Below, one piece after another: positions 25,028 to 33,169 of a stretch of DNA of 64,000 nucleotides; positions within the stretch are counted from its first letter, which is position 1, and each line of letters begins with the position of its first letter. The position numbers and the translations under genes were made by a program. The DNA is from Bacteroidetes bacterium UBA7674 (GTDB lineage: Bacteria > Bacteroidota > Bacteroidia > Chitinophagales > Chitinophagaceae). Below the pieces are notes generated by a model. It searched no databases and was not told where the DNA came from. It saw only the letters and a program-made list of their open reading frames with translations. Location of the stretch: assembly GCA_002483105.1 (NCBI GenBank), contig DLHG01000013.1:806001-870000 (forward strand), given 5' to 3'.

Positions 25028-26926
25028 TTGCGAAATTATTGTATATATATTCTTGGCATAATACTGACGCTTCTGTCCGCTACAGGTGCGAGGGCTTCGC
25101 ATATTGTAGGTGGAGAAGTGACATACAGGCATTTAGGAGGCACCACTTACGAAATAACGGTTGATATCTACCAGGATTGCAAGGACGGTCAGCAGGCAGC
25201 TATACAAATGGATGATCCTGCTTATATAGGCATCTTTTATAACAATGCACAGAAAACTCCTTTAGGTAGTGACTCCATCAATTATTTTTCCTGGATAGAT
25301 GTGCCCGCGAATTTTAGTAATTCCTGTATTAATAATGCGCCTGTGGTATGCTTGAAAAGACAACGATTTGTAAAAACGTATAATCTTCCGCCAAGCGCTT
25401 CAGGCTATCTCATAGTTTATCAGCGTTGCTGCCGCAATGGTTCTATCGTTAACGTCCAGAATCCCGGCAATACCGGAGCTACCTATTCTTGTATCATACC
25501 GCCGACTAATCAACCGCCTAACAATAGCGCAATATTTAAAAATTATCCTCCGCAGATCATATGTGCTAATGTGCCTTTGGTGTATGATCACTCTGCTATT
25601 GATGCTGACGGAGATTCCCTGAGTTATGAGTTTTGCCAGGCATACAGAGGTGGTGGCCCTAATGATGCCAAACCCTGGCCTGACGCAGTATTTCTGCCGG
25701 TAGCCTATTCCCCGCCTTTTACAGCGACGAACCCGATGGGGGGCTCACCTAAAATACAGATAGACCCCGTAAGCGGTCTTATCACCGGAATGCCTACAAC
25801 GCAGAACCGTTTCGTAGTATCCGTTTGTTGCCACGAGTGGCGGAACGGGGTTATCATCAATACAGTGACCAGGGAGTTCCAGTTTGTAGTGACCAATTGT
25901 TCTAAGGCAGTAATTGCCAATACTCCTGTGTTCTCAGATCTGCCTAATACATACATCGTAAACTGCATTGATAAAACAGTAACATTTAAGAATTCCAGTG
26001 TCGGTGGATTTGACTGGTTTTGGGATTTTGGGGTAGATGGAGCAACATCTAATCAGTTTGAACCAACATTTACTTATCCTGATACGGGAACATACCTTAT
26101 CAAGCTGGTAGTGAATAAAGGAAGCACTTGTCCTGATAGCATCAATCGTATTGTAAAGATCTATCCCAATTTTGCAGGTGAGTACAATATCACCGGATTG
26201 TATTGTCCAAATACGCCTATCCAGTTCTCCGATATTTCTACTAGCACTTATGGTGATGTCACCTATTGGGCGTGGGATTTTGGAGATAACCAATTTTCGA
26301 GTGAGCAGAACCCTTCACATTCCTATGCCTCGGGAGGGACGTATAATGTGGTGCTTACATCAGGCAATACCAAAGGTTGCAGGGATACGACCACTAAGAT
26401 TATTGATATAGAAAATTTCAAGCCTTTTGCCGGTAATGATACAGTTATAGTAAAAGGGGAGTATATCAATTTTGATGCAAAGGGCGGTGTGCAATATCTC
26501 TGGACACCATCTGATAATCTGGATAACCCTAATAGTGGCTCTCCAACAGGTCGTTATCCCGACGAAGGATATTTCAGGTATAATGTACATATTACCAGCG
26601 CCACTCCATGTGAGGGTGATGATTCTATCGTTGTAAGAGTGGTGGGGAAAGCCTCCTACTTTACACCTAATGCGTTTACACCTAATGGTGACGGAATGAA
26701 TGATGTCTTCAGGCCAAGGGCAGTGGGATATCGCTCTGTAGAGTATTTCCGTGTTTTCAATCGTTTTGGCCAGATGGTATATGAGTCCAAGAATTTTGCT
26801 GATGGTTGGGACGGAACTTACAAAGGCAATAAGGCCGATTTAGGCACTTATATGTTTATGCTGAAGATGGTTGACCGCTTTGGCGCTACACAGGTTGCCA
26901 AGGGTGATGTGATACTTATGAGATAA
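25028..26926 (+). CDS. PKD-domain surface protein with gliding-motility-associated C-terminal domain
   Basis: A 632-residue exported protein. The TTG at 25028, 10 bases after the upstream stop, gives a clean signal peptide (MRNYCIYILGIILTLLSATGARA); another TTG at 24992 would add 12 residues and overlap the hydrolase gene. The mature N-terminus SHIVGGEVTYRHLGGTTYEIT is typical of large gliding-associated proteins. Two PKD domains follow (FDWFWDFGVDGATSN; YWAWDFGDNQFSSEQNPSHSY), then a CHU_C domain (FTPNAFTPNGDGMNDVFRP ... WDGTYKGNKADLGTYMF ... GDVILMR). It is a probable T9SS substrate and surface adhesin, related in architecture to the gene at 4915-7935. Confidence 0.88.
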   Translation: MRNYCIYILGIILTLLSATGARASHIVGGEVTYRHLGGTTYEITVDIYQDCKDGQQAAIQMDDPAYIGIFYNNAQKTPLGSDSINYFSWIDVPANFSNSCINNAPVVCLKRQRFVKTYNLPPSASGYLIVYQRCCRNGSIVNVQNPGNTGATYSCIIPPTNQPPNNSAIFKNYPPQIICANVPLVYDHSAIDADGDSLSYEFCQAYRGGGPNDAKPWPDAVFLPVAYSPPFTATNPMGGSPKIQIDPVSGLITGMPTTQNRFVVSVCCHEWRNGVIINTVTREFQFVVTNCSKAVIANTPVFSDLPNTYIVNCIDKTVTFKNSSVGGFDWFWDFGVDGATSNQFEPTFTYPDTGTYLIKLVVNKGSTCPDSINRIVKIYPNFAGEYNITGLYCPNTPIQFSDISTSTYGDVTYWAWDFGDNQFSSEQNPSHSYASGGTYNVVLTSGNTKGCRDTTTKIIDIENFKPFAGNDTVIVKGEYINFDAKGGVQYLWTPSDNLDNPNSGSPTGRYPDEGYFRYNVHITSATPCEGDDSIVVRVVGKASYFTPNAFTPNGDGMNDVFRPRAVGYRSVEYFRVFNRFGQMVYESKNFADGWDGTYKGNKADLGTYMFMLKMVDRFGATQVAKGDVILMR

Positions 26927-26946
26927 TGTTTTTTACAATAACAGGG

Positions 26947-26974
26947 AAAGGATACGGTAACGTATCCTTTTTTT
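26947..26974 (+). terminator. Terminator after the PKD/CHU_C gene
   Basis: A perfect 10-bp stem (AAAGGATACG / CGTATCCTTT) with GTAA tetraloop and a run of seven T, 21 bases after the stop. A textbook Rho-independent terminator. Confidence 0.9.
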
Positions 26975-26975
26975 A

Positions 26976-27006
26976 TTGGCATACTATACGATTGACACTA
27001 TCTTTA
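26976..27006 (+). promoter_or_regulatory. Probable promoter of the SDR gene
   Basis: TTG at 26976-26978, then 20 bases, then TATCTTTA at 26999-27006 (7 of 8 to TAnnTTTG). It lies 24 bases before the ATG at 27031 and right after the terminator. Confidence 0.5.
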
Positions 27007-27030
27007 AAGTCTAATTAAGCAATTCAATTA

Positions 27031-27801
27031 ATGGCGAAGACGATTTTAATTACAGGTGCTACTTCCGGTTTTGGTTTGGCGATAGCTCATAAGTTTGCCG
27101 AAAGGGGAAATACAATTTGCATTACGGGCAGAAGACTGGAAAGATTGGAGGCATTAAAAACAGAACTGGAAAAGACGGAAGGTGTTCGTGCTATTATTTC
27201 GTGTTTCGATATTCGTAACAGGCAGGAAGTGGAACAAGCAGTTGCTGAAATAAAAAAGCAAATTGACAGGATAGATATACTGGTGAATAATGCCGGCCTG
27301 GCATCCGGATTGTCAACTATCCAGGATGGAGATGTTGATGACTGGGAAGCAATGATAGACACTAATGTAAAAGGGCTGTTGTACATCACCAGGCAAGTAG
27401 CACCGATGATGATAGAACAGCGTAGCGGGCATATTTTCAATATAGGGTCAACAGCCGGTAAACAGGTGTACAAGAATGGCAATGTTTATTGCGCTACAAA
27501 ATTTGCAGTAGAAGCGCTTAATCAAGCTATGCGTATAGACTTGCTTCCGTATAGCATAAAAGTTACCGCTATTAATCCGGGTATGGCAGAAACTGAGTTT
27601 TCCTTAGTTCGTTTTAAAGGTGATGAAGAGCGCGCTAAGAACGTATATACCGGCTTCCAGGCACTCAAAGCTGAAGACATAGCAGATATAGTGTATTACT
27701 GCGCCGGCTTACCCGCACATGTATGTATCAACGACCTTACAGTCACTTGCACCAGCCAGGCAAACTCCAGCAACACTATCAAAGACGCAGACAAACCATA
27801 A
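27031..27801 (+). CDS. SDR-family NAD(P)-dependent oxidoreductase
   Basis: A 256-residue classical short-chain dehydrogenase. The Rossmann motif TGATSGFG is at residues 8-15, NNAG at 86-89, and the catalytic residues are Ser140, Tyr153 and Lys157 (IGSTAGKQ; YCATK). GRRLERLE after the second strand suggests NADP preference. The sequence resembles the YdfG-type 3-hydroxy acid (serine/allo-threonine) dehydrogenases, which I offer as a likely but unproven substrate class. It has its own promoter and is followed by a short hairpin. Confidence 0.9.
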   Translation: MAKTILITGATSGFGLAIAHKFAERGNTICITGRRLERLEALKTELEKTEGVRAIISCFDIRNRQEVEQAVAEIKKQIDRIDILVNNAGLASGLSTIQDGDVDDWEAMIDTNVKGLLYITRQVAPMMIEQRSGHIFNIGSTAGKQVYKNGNVYCATKFAVEALNQAMRIDLLPYSIKVTAINPGMAETEFSLVRFKGDEERAKNVYTGFQALKAEDIADIVYYCAGLPAHVCINDLTVTCTSQANSSNTIKDADKP

Positions 27802-27817
27802 TTTTTAAAAGATTTAA

Positions 27818-27835
27818 AAGCCCCTTTAGGGGTTT
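27818..27835 (+). terminator. Short hairpin after the SDR gene
   Basis: AAGCCCC / GGGGTTT pair around the loop TTTA (7 pairs including one G-T). The T-tract is short, so termination may be partial, and the next ATG is only 6 bases away. Confidence 0.5.
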
Positions 27836-27840
27836 GGGGC

Positions 27841-28266
27841 ATGTATTCAGGAACAACACAAATAAGAGTACGCTACGGAGAGACCGACCAGATGGGGTAT
27901 CTCTACTATGGATTCTATGCACTGTACTATGAAGTAGGCCGTGCAGAGTTGATCAGGGAGCTGGGATATACCTATCGTGAGTTGGAAGAAATGGGCATTA
28001 TGATGCCTGTAGTGGAGCTGAATGCACAATATTTTCGTCCTGCATTATATGATAATCTCATTACTGTAAAGACGATACTGAAAGAATTGCCTGAAGGCCC
28101 GAAGATAAAATTCCATTCTGAATTATATAATGAACAAGGGGAGTTACTGAACAAAGGAGTAACTACGCTTGTTTTTTATGATCCGAAGGAAAAGAAGAAA
28201 GTTGAAATGCCTGACGAATTAAAACACAGGCTGGAAAAATATTTTACCAAAAAGACAGATGAGTAA
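27841..28266 (+). CDS. Acyl-CoA thioesterase of the 4HBT hotdog family
   Basis: A 141-residue hotdog-fold thioesterase of the YbgC/FadM type. The signature IRVRYGETDQMGYLYYGFYALYYEVGRAELIRELG contains the catalytic Asp in ETDQMG and the helix that packs in the fold. It should hydrolyse acyl-CoA in the cytoplasm; chain-length preference is not readable. Its last 8 bases overlap the cinA-like gene, implying translational coupling in an operon that continues to kdsB. Confidence 0.92.
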   Translation: MYSGTTQIRVRYGETDQMGYLYYGFYALYYEVGRAELIRELGYTYRELEEMGIMMPVVELNAQYFRPALYDNLITVKTILKELPEGPKIKFHSELYNEQGELLNKGVTTLVFYDPKEKKKVEMPDELKHRLEKYFTKKTDE

Positions 28267-29515
28267 TATAAAAGCTTCGATAATAACCATAGGCGATGAA
28301 CTGCTGATAGGGCAAGTGATAGATACAAACTCCGCATGGATCGCGCAACGCCTGAATGATATAGGCATTTCTGTTCTGCGAAGGGTAGCTGTAGGTGATA
28401 CCGCAGCTGGCATTAAGCAAGCCCTGGATGAAGAACTGAATAATGCTTCTATAGTACTACTCACCGGTGGGCTGGGACCTACTGCTGATGATATTACCAA
28501 GCCATTCCTTTGCAATTATTTTGGCGGCAAGCTGGTGGTGAATGAAGAGGTACTGGCGCATGTGAAAAGCATTTTCGTAAAACGCAATCGCCCCTTCCTT
28601 GACATGAATATGAAACAAGCAGAGGTGCCGGATAATTGCACAGTACTATTCAATAAGATAGGTACCGCGCCGGGCATGTGGTTTGAAAAAGATGAGCGCG
28701 TTATTATCTCGATGCCGGGTGTGCCATTTGAGATGATGAGTATAGTGGAGGACGAAGTAATAAAACGACTCCAACAGCGTTTTATAAGTGATCCTATTGA
28801 GCATCGTTCTATTATTACCGCAGGCGAAGGGGAGAGCTTTATTGCAGATAAGATAAAGGACATTGAAGCCTCACTGCCGGAAAGCATCAGGTTAGCATAT
28901 TTGCCTTCTACAGGTATTGTACGTCTGAGGTTGACTGCCACCGGCAATGACAGGGAACAGCTCTCTAAGCTATTGGAAAAATTCCAGGGTGAGATAGCAC
29001 ATCGCTTAGCTGACATAGTAGTGTCGCTGGATGATATACCGATGGAGCAAATATTAGGGAAGGCATTAATGGAAAAGAGTGCCACCGTCGGGTTTGCAGA
29101 AAGTTGTACGGGTGGATATATAGGGCATTTAATTACACAGGTAGTCGGCTCGGGTAATTATTTCAAAGGGAGCCTTGTCACATATGCTAATGATGTAAAA
29201 GAAAACGTGTTAGGAGTAAGTAAAAAAACTTTATCTGAACAAACAGCTGTAAGCGAAGATGTTGCGATACAAATGGCAAAGGCTGCACAGAAATTGCTGG
29301 GTTGTGATTATAGCCTTTCAGTTACAGGGATTTTAAGTGCCGGAGGGGAGGAGAATGAAACGAATCCTGTTGGCACAGTTTGGATGGCTGTGGCGCATAA
29401 AGAGATAGTGAAAACAAAGAAGTTTTTATTCCATTACGATCGTCCGAGAAACAAAGATGTGGCTGTGCAAATGGCAATGCTGATGTTGTGGCGGTTTTTG
29501 AATAACAAAATGTAG
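28259..29515 (+). CDS. cinA: CinA-family protein (nicotinamide-nucleotide amidohydrolase)
   Basis: A 418-residue two-domain protein. The N-terminal MoaB/MogA-like (COG1058) domain begins ASIITIGDELLIGQVIDTNSAWIA and has LLTGGLGPTADDITK and MPGVPFEM; it is linked to ADP-ribose pyrophosphatase activity. The C-terminal domain (about 260-415) is the NMN deamidase CinA domain with FAESCTGGYIGHLIT. The second catalytic motif reads SVTGILSAGGEENETNPVGTV, where most homologues have GIAGP. The pair recycles pyridine nucleotide by-products. Overlaps the thioesterase gene by 8 bases; aroK follows 5 bases later. Confidence 0.92.
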   Translation: MSNIKASIITIGDELLIGQVIDTNSAWIAQRLNDIGISVLRRVAVGDTAAGIKQALDEELNNASIVLLTGGLGPTADDITKPFLCNYFGGKLVVNEEVLAHVKSIFVKRNRPFLDMNMKQAEVPDNCTVLFNKIGTAPGMWFEKDERVIISMPGVPFEMMSIVEDEVIKRLQQRFISDPIEHRSIITAGEGESFIADKIKDIEASLPESIRLAYLPSTGIVRLRLTATGNDREQLSKLLEKFQGEIAHRLADIVVSLDDIPMEQILGKALMEKSATVGFAESCTGGYIGHLITQVVGSGNYFKGSLVTYANDVKENVLGVSKKTLSEQTAVSEDVAIQMAKAAQKLLGCDYSLSVTGILSAGGEENETNPVGTVWMAVAHKEIVKTKKFLFHYDRPRNKDVAVQMAMLMLWRFLNNKM

Positions 29516-29520
29516 GTAAT

Positions 29521-30030
29521 ATGATATTCTTTATAGGTATGCCGGGTTCAGGTAAATCATTTTGGGCTAGCACTTTGGCTACCGCATGTGAGCTGCCTTT
29601 TATAGACCTGGACGCTTACCTTGAAGAGAAAGTACAGATGACCATTGCGGAATACTTTGATGCCCATGGCGAAGAGGCATTCAGGGAGAAGGAACGTGAA
29701 ATATTGGAAGAGGTTATAACCACTAAGGAAAAGAACTATGTGGTTGCCTGTGGTGGCGGAACACCCGCATTCTTCGATAACCTGCAGAAAATGAAGAATG
29801 CAGGGTGCACCGTGTATTTACATGCAGATATGAGTATGATCGTTCAGCGGCTCGCTCACAGCCCCACAAGGAGGCCTTTATTGGAGGGAAAGGATATAAA
29901 TTCCGCTCTTACAGAATTATATGATCAGCGTAATCCGTTTTTTTCTCAGGCAGACTATATCTTTGATGTAGAAAATATTTCTGTCGCTAATTTTGAGAAA
30001 ATCATTCCTACATGCTTAGATCGGCTTTAG
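29521..30030 (+). CDS. aroK: Shikimate kinase
   Basis: A 169-residue P-loop kinase that phosphorylates shikimate in the chorismate pathway. The Walker A is GMPGSGKS at residues 6-13. Shikimate-binding residues are in FIDLDAYLEEK (DxD-like) and CGGGTPAF, which is the conserved GGG motif, and the lid Arg is in SPTRRPLL. Length is normal. Its 3' end overlaps the DUF423 gene by 19 bases. Confidence 0.94.
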   Translation: MIFFIGMPGSGKSFWASTLATACELPFIDLDAYLEEKVQMTIAEYFDAHGEEAFREKEREILEEVITTKEKNYVVACGGGTPAFFDNLQKMKNAGCTVYLHADMSMIVQRLAHSPTRRPLLEGKDINSALTELYDQRNPFFSQADYIFDVENISVANFEKIIPTCLDRL

Positions 30031-30401
30031 TATCAGGAGCTTTACTGGCTGCTGTTGCTGTTATACTCGGTGCGTTTGGCGCGCATGCACTCAAAGCAGT
30101 GCTTGGCCCTGACCAACTGGTTACGTTCGAGACCGGCGTTCGTTACCAGTTCTATCATTCTTTTGCATTACTTTTTGCAGGGATCATCTATGGTTCATTT
30201 CCTGAAAAACAGGTGAAGCTCGCAGCATCATTTTTTACAACAGGCATTATCCTTTTCAGTGGCTCACTATACCTAATTACCGTGCTAAAGATGAACGGTG
30301 TTGTAGGCTTAACAGGCGTGGGCATACTCACGCCAATTGGTGGTGTATTTTTTATCCTCGGATGGCTGATGCTGTTACTGGGCATACTTAAAAAGAAGTA
30401 A
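30012..30401 (+). CDS. DUF423 membrane protein (YgdD-like)
   Basis: A 129-residue small inner-membrane protein with four hydrophobic helices. The opening ALVSGALLAAVAVILGAFGAHALKAVL and FETGVRYQFYHSFALLF are hallmarks of DUF423. No function is established. It overlaps aroK by 19 bases at its start and is one base from kdsB at its end, so it is embedded in the operon, but this may reflect compact packing rather than shared function. Confidence 0.92.
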   Translation: MLRSALVSGALLAAVAVILGAFGAHALKAVLGPDQLVTFETGVRYQFYHSFALLFAGIIYGSFPEKQVKLAASFFTTGIILFSGSLYLITVLKMNGVVGLTGVGILTPIGGVFFILGWLMLLLGILKKK

Positions 30402-30402
30402 G

Positions 30403-31146
30403 ATGAAAGCGATCGCACTGATACCCGCACGACTGGAGGCGTCACGCTTTCCGCAGAAGCTCTTAGCCGACCTGAGAGGAAAGACTGTGCTGCGCAGAAC
30501 TTATGAAGCGACGGTTGCCACAGGTCTGTTTGATGAAGTGATCGTTGTAGCAGATGATGATAAATTGATACAGGAAATAGAACAATATGGTGGCAAGGCT
30601 ATAAAAAGCAGGAAGGAGTATGAGAGCGGTACCGATCGTATTGCAGAAGTAGCCGCTCATTTAGAAGCCGATGTGTTCCTGAATGTTCAGGGTGATGAAC
30701 CATTTACACAAAAACAACCCTTAGCTGATCTGCTGGATGCCTTCAGGCATGATGAAGAAGGAAAGGTGCAGGTCGCTTCACTATGCAGGGAATTAGGCGA
30801 TCCGGAGTTGATCGCTGACCCGAATGTAGTTAAAGTTACCTTCGATAAACATCACAATTCCATTTGCTTTTCAAGGAGTGTCATTCCATATCCCCGTAAC
30901 CAGGACATTCGAATAAAGCATTATCAGCACATAGGCGTATATGCATTCCGCAAGGCTGCCTTAATGAACTTCACCAATTGGCCGATGACACCCTTGGAAG
31001 AAGCCGAAAAAATTGAATGTCTCCGTTTCCTCGAGCATGGCATCTCTTTACGTATGGTAGAGACCATCGCTACCGGGGTAGGGATAGATGTGCCGGGAGA
31101 CATTGCCCGGGCCGAGGCTTATATGGACCTGAATGGGCTGAAATAG
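30403..31146 (+). CDS. kdsB: 3-deoxy-manno-octulosonate cytidylyltransferase
   Basis: Activates Kdo with CTP to CMP-Kdo for lipopolysaccharide inner-core synthesis. The 247-residue enzyme has the nucleotidyltransferase motif IALIPARLEASRFPQKLLADLRGKT, ESGTDRIAEVA, NVQGDEPF with the metal-binding Asp, and HIGVYAFRKAAL and LEEAEKIECLRFLEHG. The length is standard. It closes the apparent thioesterase-cinA-aroK-DUF423-kdsB operon. Confidence 0.96.
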   Translation: MKAIALIPARLEASRFPQKLLADLRGKTVLRRTYEATVATGLFDEVIVVADDDKLIQEIEQYGGKAIKSRKEYESGTDRIAEVAAHLEADVFLNVQGDEPFTQKQPLADLLDAFRHDEEGKVQVASLCRELGDPELIADPNVVKVTFDKHHNSICFSRSVIPYPRNQDIRIKHYQHIGVYAFRKAALMNFTNWPMTPLEEAEKIECLRFLEHGISLRMVETIATGVGIDVPGDIARAEAYMDLNGLK

Positions 31147-31201
31147 AAAGATATATTAACATTCCTCTAAGTGTCGCGACATTCGACGCTTTTATATTTA
31201 T

Positions 31202-31209
31202 TACCTTTG
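31202..31209 (+). promoter_or_regulatory. -7 box TACCTTTG upstream of rdgB
   Basis: An exact TAnnTTTG match 41 bases before the ATG of the nucleotide pyrophosphatase gene. The -33 region is T-rich but lacks a TTTG at the ideal distance. Confidence 0.5.
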
Positions 31210-31250
31210 CGGAAGAGGGTTTTTCTATATTTCCATAATTTAGGTGATAC

Positions 31251-31832
31251 ATGAACGAATTGGTCATTGCATCAAACAACCAGGGTAAGATCAGGGAGAT
31301 AAGAGCAATGGTCTCTGATGTCTCTTTGCTGTCACTTATGGATATTGGCTTCATGGATGACATCCTGGAGCCATTCAATACATTTGAAGAAAACGCAGCC
31401 GCTAAGGCAAGAGCTATTTATAGTTTTTCCCATAAGAATGTATTTGCCGATGACAGTGGCCTTTGCGTACACGCATTGCACAATGCACCTGGTGTTGACA
31501 GTGCACATTATTCAGGTGAAAGGGATGATGAGGCAAACTTACAAAAGGTATTAAGAAAACTCGAAGACAAACTTGACCGTTCCGCACACTATAAAGCAAT
31601 TATCTGTTTGGTGTGGGATGGCATGAGCCATTACTTCGAAGGTATCTGTGAGGGGCGAATAACAAAAGAGAAAAGGGGAGACAAGGGGTTTGGTTATGAT
31701 CCGATTTTTATCCCCGACGGATATGAACAAACTTTTGCTGAACTACCTCTTGACATAAAAAATGAAATAAGCCATCGTGGCAAGGCTATCCGCAAAATGG
31801 TAGCCTTCTTAAAAACACAGTTGGTCAAATAA
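31251..31832 (+). CDS. rdgB: RdgB/HAM1 non-canonical purine NTP pyrophosphatase
   Basis: House-cleaning enzyme that hydrolyses dITP, XTP and ITP to the monophosphate, keeping deaminated purines out of DNA. The 193-residue protein has the substrate motif IASNNQGKIREI, the metal-binding FEENAAAKARAI, FADDSGLCV, PGVDSAHYSG, GKGYDPIF-like KGFGYDPIFIP and NEISHRGKA at the C-terminus. Its stop is immediately followed by the ATG of the DUF2027-Smr gene (0-base gap). Confidence 0.95.
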   Translation: MNELVIASNNQGKIREIRAMVSDVSLLSLMDIGFMDDILEPFNTFEENAAAKARAIYSFSHKNVFADDSGLCVHALHNAPGVDSAHYSGERDDEANLQKVLRKLEDKLDRSAHYKAIICLVWDGMSHYFEGICEGRITKEKRGDKGFGYDPIFIPDGYEQTFAELPLDIKNEISHRGKAIRKMVAFLKTQLVK

Positions 31833-32834
31833 ATGAAGTTTTCCATAGGTGATAAGGTCGTATTGAAGCAGACAGGTGAGGAAGGGCACGTGACAGCCTA
31901 TATAGGTAAGGACATGATGGAGGTAGAGGTGAACGGTACTACTTTCCCTGTCTACACAGAAGATATAGACCACCCATACCTCAAATGGTTTACCGAGAAG
32001 AAGACTGTCGTCAAGAAGAACAACATTCCCGAACAACTTCCCGTTGAAAAAGAAAAGCTCAGGCCTAAGCGTTTAGCCAAAGGCGTATATCTCTCTTTCA
32101 TGCCCATGTATAAACACGATGAGATGGAAGATATAGTAGATATGCTGAAAGTACATTTGCTGAATGAGTTGCCGGTTCCTGTTAAATTCACTTATGATGT
32201 AAAGATCAATCATAAGACGCTCTTTAGCCATGAGGGAACTTTGCATGCTTTCGGTAATATATACCTGCACAGCATCCCCTGGGCGAATATGGATGAGCAA
32301 CCACGTTTTCATTGGTCGCTAACTGATACTGTTAATAAGGAAATGGCTGTATCTGAAGACGTGTTACGCATCCGTCCCGAAAAACTATTCAAGCACATCA
32401 ACGACCTGATGCTGAAGAACGAACCAACCTTTACTTATCTACTGATAGATGATTTTTCTGTGTTTGTACCACAGGCTCCCCGGGAAAAATTCGTCCCTAA
32501 GGTGCAGGCACAATATGTAAACCAGCCCGGCAGGATGAATATTGAAGGCCCGGCTTACGAACTGGATCTGCACATCGAAAATCTGACTAATAATATCAAA
32601 GGCATGGATAATGCAGATATGTTGCATCTGCAAATGAAAACTTTTGAGCGATACCTCCACCTCGCAATTATGCATCGCCAGGAACGTATGATAGTGATAC
32701 ATGGATTAGGCAAAGGTGTGCTTCGCTTTTCCATACATGCACTCCTCGCTAAGACGAAAGAAGTGGATCGCTATGTAAATGAGTATAACGCCAAGTACGG
32801 CTTCGGCGCTACAGAGATATTTTTCAAACGTTAA
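31833..32834 (+). CDS. DUF2027 and Smr domain protein
   Basis: A 333-residue Bacteroidota-type protein. The first 70 residues form a small beta-barrel-like segment (KFSIGDKVVLKQTGEEGHVTAYIG), followed by a basic linker, a DUF2027 domain (about 85-245; GVYLSFMPMYKHDEMEDIVDM) and a C-terminal Smr domain (about 250-333) with MIVIHGLGKGVLRFSIHALL, the HGxGxGxL nuclease-type motif known from MutS2. Smr domains cut nucleic acids or act on collided ribosomes, but this architecture has no assigned role. It starts directly after rdgB; its 3' end overlaps the convergent thioredoxin gene by 4 bases. Confidence 0.9.
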   Translation: MKFSIGDKVVLKQTGEEGHVTAYIGKDMMEVEVNGTTFPVYTEDIDHPYLKWFTEKKTVVKKNNIPEQLPVEKEKLRPKRLAKGVYLSFMPMYKHDEMEDIVDMLKVHLLNELPVPVKFTYDVKINHKTLFSHEGTLHAFGNIYLHSIPWANMDEQPRFHWSLTDTVNKEMAVSEDVLRIRPEKLFKHINDLMLKNEPTFTYLLIDDFSVFVPQAPREKFVPKVQAQYVNQPGRMNIEGPAYELDLHIENLTNNIKGMDNADMLHLQMKTFERYLHLAIMHRQERMIVIHGLGKGVLRFSIHALLAKTKEVDRYVNEYNAKYGFGATEIFFKR

Positions 32835-33130
32835 CCGTACCGGTTGATCACACTTTCCAAACTCTTAGGATCAACCACGCCTGATTGCCTCCATTTTATC
32901 TCACCTTTCCTGAATAATATTAAAGTAGGAACACCCTGTATCTGGAAATGCTCGGCGGCGGGGCGGTTCTTATCTATGTCTATTTTCAGTATCGTTACTT
33001 TATCACCCAGCTTTTGCTTTACGTCATGCAGAATAGGTGCCATCACTTTGCATGGACCGCACCATTCTGCAAAAAAGTCAACAAGCACTGCCTTGTCCGA
33101 TTGTATCAATTCCTGGAATGTAGTAGCCAT
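32831..33130 (-). CDS. trxA: Thioredoxin
   Basis: A 99-residue cytoplasmic thioredoxin with the redox site AEWCGPCKVMAP (Cys24 and Cys27), the buried Asp in LVDFFAEW, and the cis-Pro loop QGVPTLILF. It reduces protein disulfides with electrons from thioredoxin reductase. It is slightly shorter than typical TrxA (about 105), with a short N-terminus. Convergent with, and overlapping by 4 bases, the Smr gene. Confidence 0.95.
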   Translation of the reverse strand: MATTFQELIQSDKAVLVDFFAEWCGPCKVMAPILHDVKQKLGDKVTILKIDIDKNRPAAEHFQIQGVPTLILFRKGEIKWRQSGVVDPKSLESVINRYG

Positions 33131-33169
33131 TCGTTTTTACAGAAATAACCATAAATATTATACCAGTGG

